Shown: one piece after another, positions 43,084-52,832 of the stretch
Numbering within the stretch: the first letter of the stretch is position 1
Layout of the letters: each line of letters begins with the position of its first letter
NCBI GenBank assembly: GCA_945827465.1
Contig: CALZOH010000001.1
Location: 1-57,916, forward strand
DNA from: an uncultured Prevotellaceae bacterium
Lineage (GTDB): Bacteria; Bacteroidota; Bacteroidia; Bacteroidales; Bacteroidaceae
DNA length: 57,916 nucleotides
Direction of reading: 5' to 3'
Notes under the pieces: generated by a model
What the model saw: only the letters and a program-made list of their open reading frames with translations
Databases searched by the model: none
Told to the model about the DNA's origin: nothing
Translations under genes and position numbers: made by a program

Positions 43084-43818
43084 CTATAACCCGAAGATAA
43101 GCGTATTCTCCCTTACATCGACAAGAGCTTTAAACAAGTAATAGTCCATCGGTGTTGTTATCTTTATATTCTCAATGGGCCCCATCATAGTATGAATAGA
43201 GTATCCATAGTGAGTCATCAAAGTAAGAGAGTCGATAAAGTCATGACGACCTTCATGAATCGCATGTCGATGAGCCGAAAGAATATCTTCCAGGAAAAAA
43301 GTTTGAGGTGCTCTTGCGATAAGAGAATCTTTGCGTGAAGGAATTTTGAATCCTCCTTCTTCTTGACGAACCACCAGCGTTTCACTTGCAGGAATACACG
43401 TGATACACGAACCGTGTTGACGTCCTGCAGCAATATTATCTGTAATCGTCTCAGGCAATATCAACGGACGTACGCCATCATGAATCAGCGCAAGCGTATT
43501 TTCGTCGGTAATATCGTCGTTTTCTGCCGCCAATAAGGCTTGATAGATACTATCTTGTCCGGTATCTCCGCCTGGAACTATCGCTCGTACTTTATGCAGT
43601 CCATAATGAGAGAGCAAAACACGAAGACGATCTATCCACTCAGAAATACAAGCCACGTAAATGGCATCAATCTGGGGGTGGCGTTCAAAGAGTTCTAAGG
43701 TATAAATGATGATCGGTTTGCCGTGCAACTCTAAAAACTGTTTAGGAACAGCCCCAGCATTCATTCTTCGTCCGGAACCACCGGCAAAAATAATCGCAAT
43801 ATTCTGATTTTGTTTCAT
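43084..43818 (-). CDS. IspD/TarI-family cytidylyltransferase
   Basis: A 244-residue nucleotidyltransferase: IIFAGGSGRRMNAGAVPKQFLELHGKPII is the CTP-binding loop, and IHDGVRPLI, LIARAPQTFFLEDI and ENIKITTPMDYYLFKAL complete the family. IspD makes CDP-methylerythritol for isoprenoids; TarI makes CDP-ribitol for polymers. The NIKITTPMD ending occurs in both. Together with the adjacent FkbM gene this leaves a CDP-alditol role for surface glycans as a serious alternative to IspD. ATG 43818 is chosen; the longer frame would run 128 bases into FkbM and adds residues unlike the family. It starts 13 bp after the FkbM stop. Confidence 0.82.
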   Translation of the reverse strand: MKQNQNIAIIFAGGSGRRMNAGAVPKQFLELHGKPIIIYTLELFERHPQIDAIYVACISEWIDRLRVLLSHYGLHKVRAIVPGGDTGQDSIYQALLAAENDDITDENTLALIHDGVRPLILPETITDNIAAGRQHGSCITCIPASETLVVRQEEGGFKIPSRKDSLIARAPQTFFLEDILSAHRHAIHEGRHDFIDSLTLMTHYGYSIHTMMGPIENIKITTPMDYYLFKALVDVRENTLIFGL

Positions 43819-43831
43819 GACACAATATTTC

Positions 43832-44749
43832 TCAAGAATTAGCCCAGATGCGTACCATTCCATGACGGAAGTAAGGCGGACGCATTTCATCATAAAGTCC
43901 GAATAACATCCATCCATCGCTCGTTTCATAACGGAATCCATAGCGACTGACAAGATCAATTACATCTCGATACTCATCGTGGTAATGATAGGTACAAGCT
44001 GCTATTTTCATCGGTTTTTCCGTATCAAACAGCGTTTTCATCCCATTCAACACTTTACACTCCACTCCTTCAACATCCAACTTGATAAAATCAGGACAAA
44101 CGCCTTCTTTAGTAAAATAAGTATCCAGTCGTACATTGTTATCATCATCGTGATCGGACACATATTTGGGCACAATCGTTACTTTATCTTTCCAAGGAGC
44201 GAACGTTTTCTGCAACACATTAATCCAAATCGGATCGCGTTCAAAAAGGTAGACATGTTTTACCTTCTCAATATATTGCAATGACAAGAATGCTTCTGCA
44301 CAACCCACATCAGCGAGGATGTCACCTTCTTCTATTTGGAAACCGGGCGTAATATAACGATGGGGAGAATGCTCATCTTGTTCTATTCTTAATGAATTAA
44401 TTGACATGGCCACCTCATTAAGTTTGCCCGGTAAGAAATAAAGCTTCTTTTCAGGTGTCATCAACCAATAGGGAACGCCGTCCGAATCAAGTTGGAGGTG
44501 AATTTGACGATATTCGTATTTATCACGAAAGAATGCAGGGAAAAACACTGCATCAGGGCGATGGCGAAGATACGAGATCGCCTCTTTAAAAAAAGGATCG
44601 TCAATAGTCTGATTCTGATAATAGGACAGAACTTCACGACGAATGCGACGACGACGTTGACGAAGCGGCATTCCTTGTTTATCATACGGACGAATACGCT
44701 TCAAAAGAAAAATATAGAGCCAATCAAAAAAACGAGAAATCTTCTTCAT
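43832..44749 (-). CDS. FkbM-family methyltransferase
   Basis: A 305-residue SAM-dependent methyltransferase of the FkbM group. The SAM site reads EEGDILADVGCAEAFLSLQYIE, followed by VYLFERDPIWINVLQKTF and the FkbM hallmark RLDTYFTKEGVCPDFIKLDVEGVECKVLNGM. Such enzymes O-methylate sugars in lipopolysaccharide, capsule and antibiotics. The N-terminal 120 residues are basic and lack a signal peptide, so it is cytoplasmic or membrane-associated. It is followed at 13 bp by the cytidylyltransferase. Its promoter is divergent from that of the SIMPL gene. Acceptor unknown. Confidence 0.88.
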   Translation of the reverse strand: MKKISRFFDWLYIFLLKRIRPYDKQGMPLRQRRRRIRREVLSYYQNQTIDDPFFKEAISYLRHRPDAVFFPAFFRDKYEYRQIHLQLDSDGVPYWLMTPEKKLYFLPGKLNEVAMSINSLRIEQDEHSPHRYITPGFQIEEGDILADVGCAEAFLSLQYIEKVKHVYLFERDPIWINVLQKTFAPWKDKVTIVPKYVSDHDDDNNVRLDTYFTKEGVCPDFIKLDVEGVECKVLNGMKTLFDTEKPMKIAACTYHYHDEYRDVIDLVSRYGFRYETSDGWMLFGLYDEMRPPYFRHGMVRIWANS

Positions 44750-44789
44750 TATCTATCAGAATTCCACCTTTGAAAGATGATATTATAAG

Positions 44790-44797
44790 CAAAAGTA
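44790..44797 (-). promoter_or_regulatory. -7 box of FkbM unit
   Basis: Minus-strand TACTTTTG matches the -7 consensus 40 bp before the FkbM ATG. No clear TTG upstream. Confidence 0.5.
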
Positions 44798-44838
44798 AGA
44801 AAATAATTCTATAGGCGATGATTACACGATAACAAAAC

Positions 44839-44869
44839 TTGTTCATTCAAATACAAAAGCATACATTTG
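44839..44869 (+). promoter_or_regulatory. promoter of SIMPL-domain gene
   Basis: TTG at 44839-44841 and TACATTTG at 44862-44869 with exactly 20 bp between, the full Bacteroidetes consensus. It overlaps the earlier possible ATG at 44867, so ATG 44894 is the real start. Confidence 0.7.
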
Positions 44870-44893
44870 CAAGACAAACAACAAAACAAGCCC

Positions 44894-45595
44894 ATGAGAA
44901 AATTAAGATTAGATGCCATCGTCATAGCGATTGGCTTGATTGCAGCAGGCAATTTAATTTATCTTGGCCTAAGCAAAATGGCTGAAAAGGATAGAAGCGT
45001 CAGTGTACGCGGTTTCTCAGAAAGGATAGTTGACGCCGACAAAGCAACGTGGCCCATTAACTACAAGGCTTTCGGCGATGATTTGGGACAAATGAATCAA
45101 GATGCCCAAAATGCCAAAAAGACAATTACTAAATTTTTGACCGACGCAGGCATTCCGGAAGATAACATTTCAATCACTGCGCCAAAGGTAACTGACTACA
45201 ATAATTTAGAGTATAAGCCCGACAACATCCGTTCACGATATGCGATACAAATGTATATCACCGTATCGACCAAGGAGGTTCAAAAAGTAAGGGAGCTAAC
45301 ATACCGTCTTCCTGAATTGATGAGGGGCGGAATCTCTATTGCCAACAACGATTACGATAACCAATTGACCTACGAGTACACCAGCTTAGACAAAATCAAG
45401 CCAGAAATGATTGAAGCCTCTACCAAAAATGCTCGTGAGGCAGCTGAGAAATTTGCCAAAGACTCCGGAAGCAAACTGGGCAAAATTAAAAACGCCAGTC
45501 AAGGTTATTTCTCCATTGAAAACCGCGACAACAACACACCTTGGATTAAGAAAATCCGCGTAGTCACCAGTGTTAGTTACTATTTGAAGAACTAA
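44894..45595 (+). CDS. SIMPL-domain (DUF541) membrane-anchored protein
   Basis: A 233-residue protein with an N-terminal membrane anchor (LDAIVIAIGLIAAGNLIYLGL) and a SIMPL/DUF541 domain (SVSVRGFSERIVDADKATWPINYKAFGDDLGQM at the start, SKLGKIKNASQGYFSIE near the end). Such proteins lie in the periplasm; relatives such as YggE are linked to oxidative-stress protection and BP26 of Brucella forms channel-like oligomers. It is a single-gene unit on the plus strand, convergent with tamL 32 bp away. No C-terminal truncation is seen. Confidence 0.88.
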   Translation: MRKLRLDAIVIAIGLIAAGNLIYLGLSKMAEKDRSVSVRGFSERIVDADKATWPINYKAFGDDLGQMNQDAQNAKKTITKFLTDAGIPEDNISITAPKVTDYNNLEYKPDNIRSRYAIQMYITVSTKEVQKVRELTYRLPELMRGGISIANNDYDNQLTYEYTSLDKIKPEMIEASTKNAREAAEKFAKDSGSKLGKIKNASQGYFSIENRDNNTPWIKKIRVVTSVSYYLKN

Positions 45596-45627
45596 CGATT
45601 AGCGTTTCCAACAAAACAACTTACTGG

Positions 45628-48150
45628 TCAGAAAGGATAGCCAATGGCAAAGTGAAGCGTAAGAGCATCTGACAATCCGCCAGCATTAAAGTATCCTCCA
45701 CGATAACGGTTAGCCGGATCGTGAAGAGCTACGCCCAAATCTAAACGCAACACCAAAAAGTTCATATCGAAGCGCAAACCGGCTCCGGTACCAAGCGCCA
45801 ATTCGCGAAAGACATTAGACAGATGGAATTTTCCACCTGGACGTTGCTCATCTTCGCGCATCAGCCATACATTACCGGCATCAATAAAGGTAGCACCATA
45901 GAGACTACCAAATAGGGGGAAACGAAACTCCACATTGGCTTCAAGTTTAATATCACCTGTTTGATCCATATAGGAATACTTGGAATGAGGCGTATAATAG
46001 CTACCAGGGCCGACAGTACGGATCGTAAAGCCACGTACACTATTGGCACCACCCACAAAGAATTGATCACTATAGGGTGCATAGTCCGAATTACCATAAC
46101 TCCAAATGGCTCCAGCCATAAGGCGCGTCACCAATTTATATTCGCGGTAAAGTTTAAATGTATTCTGCAATTCTGACGAAATCTTCAAATATTGTGCGAA
46201 TGGATTATTAAAAAGATTCTTGTTCTTTTCACTCAAACTTTTCCCTCCTAACGCATATAGAGCAGATGTCACATTTCCGGCCTCTTTCACGGTTAATTGC
46301 CAACGAAGAGGATTACGGTGACGTTCACTGGATACGTAAGTATAAGTATACTGCATAGCCGGAACAAAGCGGTCGCGCATACTGACGTACAACGCAGGAT
46401 TGACCTGCATAATCGAATCAAATTCAGCAGTAGAACGAATAAGTTTATCGTACGTAAACGAAAGAGGCGTAAACTCATGTTTGGATGTACGCTTACGACT
46501 CCATCCATAGGTAACACTTAATCCCGAAGAAAACAGATTGAAGAATCCCGAACGATTCAGCCAATCCGTAGTAAGCGAGAATGAACTTGATGTCGGGAAA
46601 CGGAACTGCCTGCGACTGATGCCAGGAAATACAATTCGCGGAAAATCAATGGAAAGTTGCGTACCTACATTATAAGAATTAAAGAATTGGTCGTTCTTAA
46701 CTTTCTCGCCATTGGTTCGCCACTCATAAAAACCATATATTTTAAAGTTCACCAACTCAGCACCATGAAAAGCATTCTTACGTTGCAGATTCCAAGATAG
46801 TCCCGGTCCGATACGATCGTTATTCTTTTCGGTCACATTCATTTCAAAGTCGGAAGTGTAAGGCTTATCCAGTACGGCTTCTATGTGCAAATCGAGTGTA
46901 TCGCACGCCTCCGTCGTATCTCTCCGAAGATAATTAATGTTGAGATGACTAAATATGCCCAACGAAGACAACATTTCCTGCGTACGTTTCTCGTCGTTTT
47001 GCCGATAAAGACGTCCGCGCCGATGTGTAATATTTTGCATCCAGACCATCGGATGAAGTGCCGGTTTCTTACCACTGAAACTATACGTTAACGAACGCCG
47101 TTCACGCATCTCTGTAAGCGTGTCATCTTCATTTTTATAAAGATGTATATATGTGCGTCCCATATACCAAGGATGCCTTACCATGGCAGGAAGTTCTTCC
47201 TTAGGTTCCATTATCAATTGCACTTTATAAGGTTTCATAAGAGTATCTGCCTTGTATGTAGCAGAATTGGCCTTATAATAGTAATAACCTTCATTACGAA
47301 AAAGATTTTCCAGACGTGTTTGTTCACCTGACAGATTCACCACACTAAAAGGTTCTCCCTTATGCAAATAAGTTTCACGTTGACTATTGCGTATCAAACT
47401 ATCCGCTACAGGAGGGAAGTGACGATAAGCGATTGAATCAAGACGATACACGCGACCCGTATTCACATAGTAATTTACTTTGGATTTACGGCTGTTCTTA
47501 GGATTAGGCAATAATTGATAATCTACCTTTCCACGAAAATAACCATAGTTGTGCAATGTATTTGTGGCCACCTTAATTCGAGTATCGGGGTTCACGGATG
47601 AGATCAGTACAGGCTCTCCTGCAAAAGTTTTATACATCCACTTAGCAAAGCCACTCGTTTTACCTACATATTGATTATATGCCCACAAACCGGTTGGAAA
47701 AGGTGTACGATGGTAAGCAGATCCGAAGAGTGAGTTGTTGGGCGCATATTCCAATACTGCATTAACTTCTGTACGCGCCGTTTCAAGTGCAAGAGCATCC
47801 AGTCGCTTTCGTTCCTTGCGGGCAGCACGCTCTTCTTTCGTTAATACTCGGCGATCACCACCTCGTTGTATTTGTTCAGAAGTCATACCTGCTTCGTTTC
47901 CTGAATTCCCTTTTAGAATAGCATCCACACGTTCAGCTGCATCTGCTATAGAAAGTATCACGCCAGATGAATCAGAACCCATTTTACGAACAGGCTTAGT
48001 AGGAGTGGTATAACTAATCTCGCCTATACCTGTATAAAGTACTTCTTCATCAGGTAATTTCTCTGTAGTGGAACAGGCCAACAGCAGATGAAGTGCCAAT
48101 ATCAAGAACGCGATTCTACAAGCGAAGTACATGAATTGTTTTCTCTTCAT
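45628..48150 (-). CDS. tamL: TamL-type outer-membrane beta-barrel lipoprotein
   Basis: A BamA/TamA-superfamily protein of 840 residues. It begins with a lipoprotein signal (IAFLILALHLLLAC), the mark of TamL, the lipidated TamA variant of Bacteroidetes. POTRA-like repeats occupy about residues 150-450 (RLENLFRNEGYYYYKANSATYK, MLSSLGIFSHLNINYLRRD) and a 16-strand barrel fills the rest, with YSDQFFVGGANSVRGFTIRTVGPG matching the conserved VRG(F/Y) of the lid-lock loop and a final aromatic residue (AIGYPF). ATG 48150 gives a normal signal; an ATG three codons upstream is possible. It follows tamB by 11 bp and should work with it in moving lipids or proteins to the outer membrane. Confidence 0.9.
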   Translation of the reverse strand: MKRKQFMYFACRIAFLILALHLLLACSTTEKLPDEEVLYTGIGEISYTTPTKPVRKMGSDSSGVILSIADAAERVDAILKGNSGNEAGMTSEQIQRGGDRRVLTKEERAARKERKRLDALALETARTEVNAVLEYAPNNSLFGSAYHRTPFPTGLWAYNQYVGKTSGFAKWMYKTFAGEPVLISSVNPDTRIKVATNTLHNYGYFRGKVDYQLLPNPKNSRKSKVNYYVNTGRVYRLDSIAYRHFPPVADSLIRNSQRETYLHKGEPFSVVNLSGEQTRLENLFRNEGYYYYKANSATYKADTLMKPYKVQLIMEPKEELPAMVRHPWYMGRTYIHLYKNEDDTLTEMRERRSLTYSFSGKKPALHPMVWMQNITHRRGRLYRQNDEKRTQEMLSSLGIFSHLNINYLRRDTTEACDTLDLHIEAVLDKPYTSDFEMNVTEKNNDRIGPGLSWNLQRKNAFHGAELVNFKIYGFYEWRTNGEKVKNDQFFNSYNVGTQLSIDFPRIVFPGISRRQFRFPTSSSFSLTTDWLNRSGFFNLFSSGLSVTYGWSRKRTSKHEFTPLSFTYDKLIRSTAEFDSIMQVNPALYVSMRDRFVPAMQYTYTYVSSERHRNPLRWQLTVKEAGNVTSALYALGGKSLSEKNKNLFNNPFAQYLKISSELQNTFKLYREYKLVTRLMAGAIWSYGNSDYAPYSDQFFVGGANSVRGFTIRTVGPGSYYTPHSKYSYMDQTGDIKLEANVEFRFPLFGSLYGATFIDAGNVWLMREDEQRPGGKFHLSNVFRELALGTGAGLRFDMNFLVLRLDLGVALHDPANRYRGGYFNAGGLSDALTLHFAIGYPF

Positions 48151-48161
48151 AATGAACATAC

Positions 48162-51100
48162 TTATGGTTGTGCGTTATTAGAGACATTTTTGACTTTCTT
48201 TTCTTGTCTGCGAGGATTGCGGAAGATAAATAACTCGCTGAAACGATTGGTTTTTTTCCTAAGCACCAAACCTGCTCCGGCTGACGAGTAGGTTCCTTCC
48301 AGAGGATCTACATTATCATGGTCGTAGAATAGGCGCAAACTACGAGAAGAGCCATTGCCAAGACGATATTCCAATGAGATATTATCAATGAAACTTTGGT
48401 TTTCCGATGCCATTTCAGAACCGGCTGTTACCTTTCCGCCAATCTTGAAAGTGACACGGTCGTTCCATAAATGTTTGGCAAACTGGAAAGAATAGTCGGT
48501 TTGAGCATTACCTGAAGCCGAAGTAGAACCTTCCATACCCACTGTCAGGTCAATGGTCTTGAGTGCATCTCCCACAATATTTTGTATTTCATTCTGCAAG
48601 AAAGCATTCAAAGCATTGTTGGCTTTAAAGGTAGATTTATTGTTGGAAGTAAGATACATACCGGTAGCCAATAGACTTACAGCTACCTTTTCTTTATCTT
48701 CCTTTGACATGGACGACAAGTCGTTTTGAACATTTAAGTCTTCAGGAGCTTCAACGATAAAACCAAGCCCCATATTATCAAGGGTCTGCGTAATCTGCAC
48801 GCCCACATTAAATGTAACCATACGCGTTGTATTATTATCCTCGCTGACAGAAGCGCGCGTCGTCTCTGTAGCTGTAATGTGAAGGGTCGGATTCGCCGGA
48901 TCACCTGTAAATGCGATATAGTTATTGTCCCCTTCAAGGTGGAACGTCTTGAGAGGGATGAAAGGCAACGCATATTTCATTTCTCCTTCACTCATCGTAA
49001 AGCGCCCCAACAAGTTGATCTCGCCATTAGGGAAGTAACGCATACTCAAGGAACCGCCACCACGACAATTAAAATAGCTATTGTTATCTTCACTCAACGA
49101 GACATGCAGTTTTGCCGATTCATCCACCTCAATATTCATGCCAACAAATACCCCACTGAGCGGCATCAGTTCATCCTTCTGAACCTTTATGGTGTCTGTA
49201 AAATCCATAAAATCCACCAAACCACTTAACCGGTCTTCAACTGTAAGCGGAGAATCCTTCATCACATACGTCATATTGGTCTTATCAAGAATTTTGAGAT
49301 TTCCACGCATGATCAAGAAGTCAGTCGTTCCCTTTAAAGTTGCATCCAGGTCAGTAAACACACTACCATATACAACTGCTTCACGCGTTTGACGGGCATT
49401 GATGATCTCAAAATCCTTCGCCTTGAAATTCATATCCAACTTGATCTTACTGAAATCACGAAGATCCAAATCACCTCCCACAACAAGTGGTGTCTCTGAT
49501 ATGGAGTACATTTTCAGATCATTGAGCTTCAATTTGCTATTCTCAATAGATAAGGATTTATTTTCCACCTTCAGATTAACGCCATAAAGCAGAGAGAAAA
49601 TCTGCAAGGAGTCGGACAATATCTCTCCATTTAATTGGAAGTCCGATACAGGCCCATCTACATGAACTTCACCGGCGAACCGCCCATCAAGAGCCACCGT
49701 ACCATCTGTTGATAAAAAGCCATTAAACAATTTGACAGGGAACTCCGTCATCAATACCGTTGCATCAATGCTTCCGCCATCAAGTTCCTGATAGTTCCCT
49801 TCCACATTCATCACTTCTTGTTGCTCTGCATAGACACTGGCCTGCACATAATGTTCATTCTCTCCGTTGGGCAGATAGATCATTTCCGTACTCAGATTTC
49901 CAAACTTACATTCTTCAAACGAAAAGTCACGAAGATCCATTTGCGCCACGGCTGACAAGGTATCAGCTATCCATTGCGCATGAGCATCACAACTCAATTT
50001 GCCCCCTAAATGAGGCAATATGGGGAAAACACTGCTCAGTTCATTCAAATTTAGATTGGCAATACTGATAGTCACGTCGCGCGTACTATCTCCCAGAGGA
50101 GTACTAATCTTGAAACCGGTATCATCATCTGCCATTAGACTTATATCGGCACTAATGTGATTATCCTTGCCGAGGGTAAAAAAGTTGTTTTTGTTAACTT
50201 TGAACTTGCGATAAGCAATTACTGACTCTTCAGGGAATAGATGCAACGTAATATCACCATTCTCTTCCAGACCAGCTTTGACTCCAAGATTTAAGCCCGT
50301 CACATGATGCTCGTCATGGAAATCTGTCAAGACGGAAAAACCATTTTTCTTCACTTCTCCATCAAGTGTAGCCGTGAACCGATTGGGATTTTTACGGTTG
50401 TCGTTTTCGATTGAACCCTTCAAGCGAACTCCTGATGAATCCTGCTCAATGGCTAATCGGGTTTCCTCAAGAAGCAATCCACCCGTCCTGAAATTAAAAA
50501 GCGACAACCTACCATCAATTCCGCTGACAGGATGAGTTTTCACCTTCCAATCAACACTATCCATCGTCCAACCACGCAAACGCATAAAGTTGGCTAAAGG
50601 ATTATCATTACCACTTTGCAGTGAGAACTCCAAATCCGGAAGATATTGGGTCAGCGATTTCTCATCAAAATGGGCCGACTTGACTTGTGCCGTCAGTTCA
50701 TCGCTGACAAGAGTCACTGCTTCCAACAATAGATGGACGTTTTTGTCCGACTGAAGTTTCATCGCCAGATCTCCTGCTCCGACATGAGCCTTGGTATAAT
50801 CCTCACCTATGTGAAAACCGAAGTTGATGTCCTTGGCCGGATATCCCATCTTGGTTGTAATAAAGAAGATGTTATTGATACTGCCATGAAGATCCATATC
50901 TGTACCCTTAGTTGCGGCACGTCCTTTTAAATTCACATCCAACATTAAGTGAATACTGTCTTTCCCCTGAGTCAGATAAAGCATATCCAGATTTTGCAAA
51001 GATGCCTGCAATTCAGCGCAGACTTCTTCCGGCTTCAGATCCGCTGAAAAATTGGTTTCCGTTCTGAACATACGGTTTTCAGCCGTCAGTTTAGCTTCGG

Positions 51101-52799
51101 CTTTTCCGTCTTTGAGTTGAGCAGTAAGCTGAAGGGTATCTAAAGGAATATTTTTGTATTGCAATTGATCAATAGCTGCAAGAAGATCAAAGTGAGTTTT
51201 CTGCTTTAAAGGATCAAATCCATGTCCGCTGGCCTGCACCTTCGCTGTCAGAGCCGATAAACTATCTTGTGGCAGCAAGGCATCCAGAGGGAAAGCATCA
51301 GCCAATAGGTTCAACTGATAATTCTCTGCCTTCAAAGCCATATTCCCTTTCAGTTCCACACTTCCCTTGCCTATACGAAGTTGGGTTCGAGTATCAATGC
51401 GATCGCCTCTCAAAGAGCTTTTACCTTCAAGCACCAAACCTTCCGGTATTCGCAGACGTTCCTTTAAAGCAGCGGGCATCAGGTTGCGATAACTACGCAT
51501 GCGGTGAGTTCGCAGATCATAGGCCAACTGTCCATATCGAGTCTTTTCATTCGTCATATTACCGGCCTTTCCTTCCATACGAAGACTAGCAAAGTTATTG
51601 AGTCCGAGCTGACATCTTTTCAATTCTAACAAATCAGTATTGCCATAGCCAAAGATGTCAAACGTAAGGTCGGCCGGCGGCAAATATTGGCAAACATCAG
51701 GAAGGAAACCTGCAGTCAACAAACGCAAATCCGACTCCCCTACTGTGCCATTGGCCTTGACAAGCAGTTGACCGCCTTTTCCGGTTTTCAACACACTCCA
51801 AGCCAATTTAGCCTCTGCATCCACTGACGTATGCCGGGTACGGATGGACAATTGAGGTAACTTGATTTCTTGAGTATCCAAGGCCAAATAAGTTCTCACA
51901 TAATCGACCTCCAGACCACTACGCTCACGGAAACTGAGTTGAGGCAATCCGAGGAAAAGTCCTTTCTGACTGTAATGAAATGTATCCAATTGCAATTGCA
52001 GTCCTTCCAAAGAAAGATGATTGATATCCAATCCTTCTTTTAAACTGTCTGCCTGGGGAACATCATAATATATATTGGCGTCTTTCAGCCTTACTCGCTT
52101 CACTTTAAAGTCTGAACGAGCAAGATCAAACCTTCCGTATTCAAGACTGCAATTATTCAAATTAGCACGAATACGCATGGAATCGCCGGGCATTTGCAAC
52201 GACAGGTCGGTTTGTTCTATTGATATCTGATCAAGGCCTATCTTCCATTCTGCCGGACTACTTTGCGTCGTGTCGGTTTGGGCGGTATCTGAAAGTTGAA
52301 TATCAACCCTACTCTTATTCAGGCAAAGCCGACTGATGTCAACTGTTTTCTTCCCTAAATCAATCGTTGCCGGAACGTCCAACTTAAACATTCCCACCTT
52401 GCCTTTTATCTGTAAATCGCTCAACAGACTTCTAGTATCAACCTGAGTGCGCCATAATTCCAGACAACTGACATCTACTTTCCCCTGAAAAAGGGGGAGC
52501 AGTTTAACGTCCAGACGTAACGCGTCGGCCACCAATATGGTGTCACGTCCATCCAGGGCTTTCGTACGTTCCAAGGAAAGGTCGAGAGGAAATGCAAGAC
52601 GCACATGTTCAATACTAATATTCAAACCGCTTTCGGCCGATAGCTTTTCCGTTACTTTGTTCTTGATGATTTCTTGTACCGGCGGTAAATAAATCAGGAT
52701 GGCCACCACGAAAAAAGCCACCACCGGTGAGGCTATGACCACTCCTAAAACCTTGAACAGGCTTCGCATCATGGAACGAATCGGTTTCTTTTTAGTCAT
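48162..52799 (-). CDS. tamB: TamB-family (AsmA-like) inner-membrane bridge protein
   Basis: A 1545-residue protein with one N-terminal membrane anchor (VLGVVIASPVVAFFVVAILIYLPPV), a very long region of repeated beta strands that forms a periplasm-spanning groove, and the conserved TamB/DUF490 C-terminal domain (GEINLLGRFTMSEGEMKYALPFIPLKTFHLEG, then LSSMSKEDKEKVAVSLLATGMYLTS, RLGNGSSRSLRLFYDHDN). TamB relatives carry phospholipids between the membranes and help outer-membrane assembly. ATG 52799 is used because the longer frame overlaps the -7 box. It is followed by tamL and preceded by a glycosyltransferase gene whose stop lies 33 bp upstream. Confidence 0.92.
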   Translation of the reverse strand: MTKKKPIRSMMRSLFKVLGVVIASPVVAFFVVAILIYLPPVQEIIKNKVTEKLSAESGLNISIEHVRLAFPLDLSLERTKALDGRDTILVADALRLDVKLLPLFQGKVDVSCLELWRTQVDTRSLLSDLQIKGKVGMFKLDVPATIDLGKKTVDISRLCLNKSRVDIQLSDTAQTDTTQSSPAEWKIGLDQISIEQTDLSLQMPGDSMRIRANLNNCSLEYGRFDLARSDFKVKRVRLKDANIYYDVPQADSLKEGLDINHLSLEGLQLQLDTFHYSQKGLFLGLPQLSFRERSGLEVDYVRTYLALDTQEIKLPQLSIRTRHTSVDAEAKLAWSVLKTGKGGQLLVKANGTVGESDLRLLTAGFLPDVCQYLPPADLTFDIFGYGNTDLLELKRCQLGLNNFASLRMEGKAGNMTNEKTRYGQLAYDLRTHRMRSYRNLMPAALKERLRIPEGLVLEGKSSLRGDRIDTRTQLRIGKGSVELKGNMALKAENYQLNLLADAFPLDALLPQDSLSALTAKVQASGHGFDPLKQKTHFDLLAAIDQLQYKNIPLDTLQLTAQLKDGKAEAKLTAENRMFRTETNFSADLKPEEVCAELQASLQNLDMLYLTQGKDSIHLMLDVNLKGRAATKGTDMDLHGSINNIFFITTKMGYPAKDINFGFHIGEDYTKAHVGAGDLAMKLQSDKNVHLLLEAVTLVSDELTAQVKSAHFDEKSLTQYLPDLEFSLQSGNDNPLANFMRLRGWTMDSVDWKVKTHPVSGIDGRLSLFNFRTGGLLLEETRLAIEQDSSGVRLKGSIENDNRKNPNRFTATLDGEVKKNGFSVLTDFHDEHHVTGLNLGVKAGLEENGDITLHLFPEESVIAYRKFKVNKNNFFTLGKDNHISADISLMADDDTGFKISTPLGDSTRDVTISIANLNLNELSSVFPILPHLGGKLSCDAHAQWIADTLSAVAQMDLRDFSFEECKFGNLSTEMIYLPNGENEHYVQASVYAEQQEVMNVEGNYQELDGGSIDATVLMTEFPVKLFNGFLSTDGTVALDGRFAGEVHVDGPVSDFQLNGEILSDSLQIFSLLYGVNLKVENKSLSIENSKLKLNDLKMYSISETPLVVGGDLDLRDFSKIKLDMNFKAKDFEIINARQTREAVVYGSVFTDLDATLKGTTDFLIMRGNLKILDKTNMTYVMKDSPLTVEDRLSGLVDFMDFTDTIKVQKDELMPLSGVFVGMNIEVDESAKLHVSLSEDNNSYFNCRGGGSLSMRYFPNGEINLLGRFTMSEGEMKYALPFIPLKTFHLEGDNNYIAFTGDPANPTLHITATETTRASVSEDNNTTRMVTFNVGVQITQTLDNMGLGFIVEAPEDLNVQNDLSSMSKEDKEKVAVSLLATGMYLTSNNKSTFKANNALNAFLQNEIQNIVGDALKTIDLTVGMEGSTSASGNAQTDYSFQFAKHLWNDRVTFKIGGKVTAGSEMASENQSFIDNISLEYRLGNGSSRSLRLFYDHDNVDPLEGTYSSAGAGLVLRKKTNRFSELFIFRNPRRQEKKVKNVSNNAQP

Positions 52800-52803
52800 G
52801 ATA

Positions 52804-52832
52804 CAAAAGTACTTGATTTTTTCAGGAATCAA
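52804..52832 (-). promoter_or_regulatory. promoter of tamB-tamL
   Basis: Minus-strand TTG at 52830-52832 and TACTTTTG at 52804-52811, 18 bp apart (slightly short), lie between the glycosyltransferase stop and tamB. The transcript start would be only a few bases before ATG 52799, so a nearly leaderless message or read-through from upstream is likely. Confidence 0.45.

Noticed and set aside
43819..43959. Longer start for the cytidylyltransferase
   Set aside because: It would overlap the FkbM gene by 128 bases and adds 47 residues unlike the IspD/TarI family, whose start fits ATG 43818.
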